Shown: positions 21,205 to 21,223 of the stretch, piece by piece
How positions within the stretch are numbered: the stretch's first letter is position 1
Layout: each line of letters begins with the position of its first letter
Source of the DNA: an archaeon
GTDB lineage: Archaea; Asgardarchaeota; Hermodarchaeia; Hermodarchaeales; Hermodarchaeaceae
NCBI GenBank assembly: GCA_016550425.1
Contig: JABXGS010000168.1
Coordinates: forward strand, 1 to 21,223
DNA: 21,223 bases
Direction: 5' to 3'
Position numbers and translations under genes: made by a program
The notes under the pieces: model-generated
The model's database searches: none
What the model saw: the letters and a program-made list of their open reading frames with translations, nothing else
What the model was told of the DNA's origin: nothing

Positions 21205-21223
21205 CGTTAAAGGAATCGACAAA

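Noticed and set aside
1..21223. Mobile elements, CRISPR arrays, rRNA, C/D box RNAs, replication origin
   Set aside because: No transposase, long terminal repeats, regularly spaced repeats, rRNA-like stretches or convincing box C/D pairs were found by reading both strands.

Overview
This window is chromosomal DNA from an archaeon of roughly 40% G+C. It carries a group II chaperonin (thermosome), RNA polymerase subunit Rpo6/K, an archaeal-type ATP-dependent DNA ligase, a proteasome beta-type subunit, the archaeal wyosine enzyme Taw1, archaeal NadM, RibL and the HTH-riboflavin kinase RbkR. It also has two tRNA genes with bulge-helix-bulge (BHB) introns. I cannot fix the phylum by eye; an Asgard or TACK lineage is possible. 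No mobile element, CRISPR array or rRNA was seen, and no stretch over 300 bases lacks a gene.

Layout. 1-981 (-): N-terminal 327 residues of a DNA ligase that runs off the left edge. 1090-2214 (+): orphan PflA-like radical SAM protein. 2298-5966 (+): thermosome, rpo6/K and a degenerate PaaK-like adenylate-forming protein. 5985-6084 (-): tRNA-Thr(CGT) with one intron. 6162-7160 (+): ThiL. 7167-7284 (-): tRNA-Lys(CTT) with two introns, one of them in the T-loop. 7380-7829 (+) ribL faces 7783-8484 (-) rbkR; together they cover riboflavin to FMN to FAD. rbkR is the last gene of a minus-strand group translin, endonuclease V, rbkR. 9845-10801 (+): taw1. 10813-11430 (-): proteasome beta-type subunit without the catalytic threonine. 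11512-12549 (+): Nog1 GTPase, tail to tail with rtcA (-). 13624-14736 (+): ogt and nadM. 14726-16945 (-): MutS-family ATPase with N-terminal helix-hairpin-helix (HhH) motifs. 17061-18452 (+): GlcNAc-1-phosphate transferase-like membrane protein. 18433-19263 (-): TrmB-type regulator. 19361-21096 (+): sugar dehydrogenase and acyltransferase pair.

How the genes fit together. Many act on RNA or tRNA: Taw1 (modifies G37 of tRNA-Phe), translin, RtcA, Nog1, possibly EndoV, and the two intron-bearing tRNA genes. A cofactor theme runs alongside: ThiL (thiamine diphosphate), RibL and RbkR (FMN and FAD), NadM (NAD). The right end looks like nucleotide-sugar and lipid-linked glycan synthesis. Genes alternate in strand, and four tail-to-tail pairs overlap by 11 to 47 bases.

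Most notable observations: (1) tRNA-Lys(CTT) with a second BHB intron at T-loop position 59/60; (2) a proteasome beta-type subunit with Ala in place of Thr1 while the other active-site positions are kept or conservatively changed; (3) an endonuclease V reading frame with no ATG, GTG or TTG start, next to a TAATG that leads into the wrong frame; (4) a translin-EndoV-RbkR gene group; (5) a perfect inverted repeat just upstream of the PaaK-like gene's putative TATA box.
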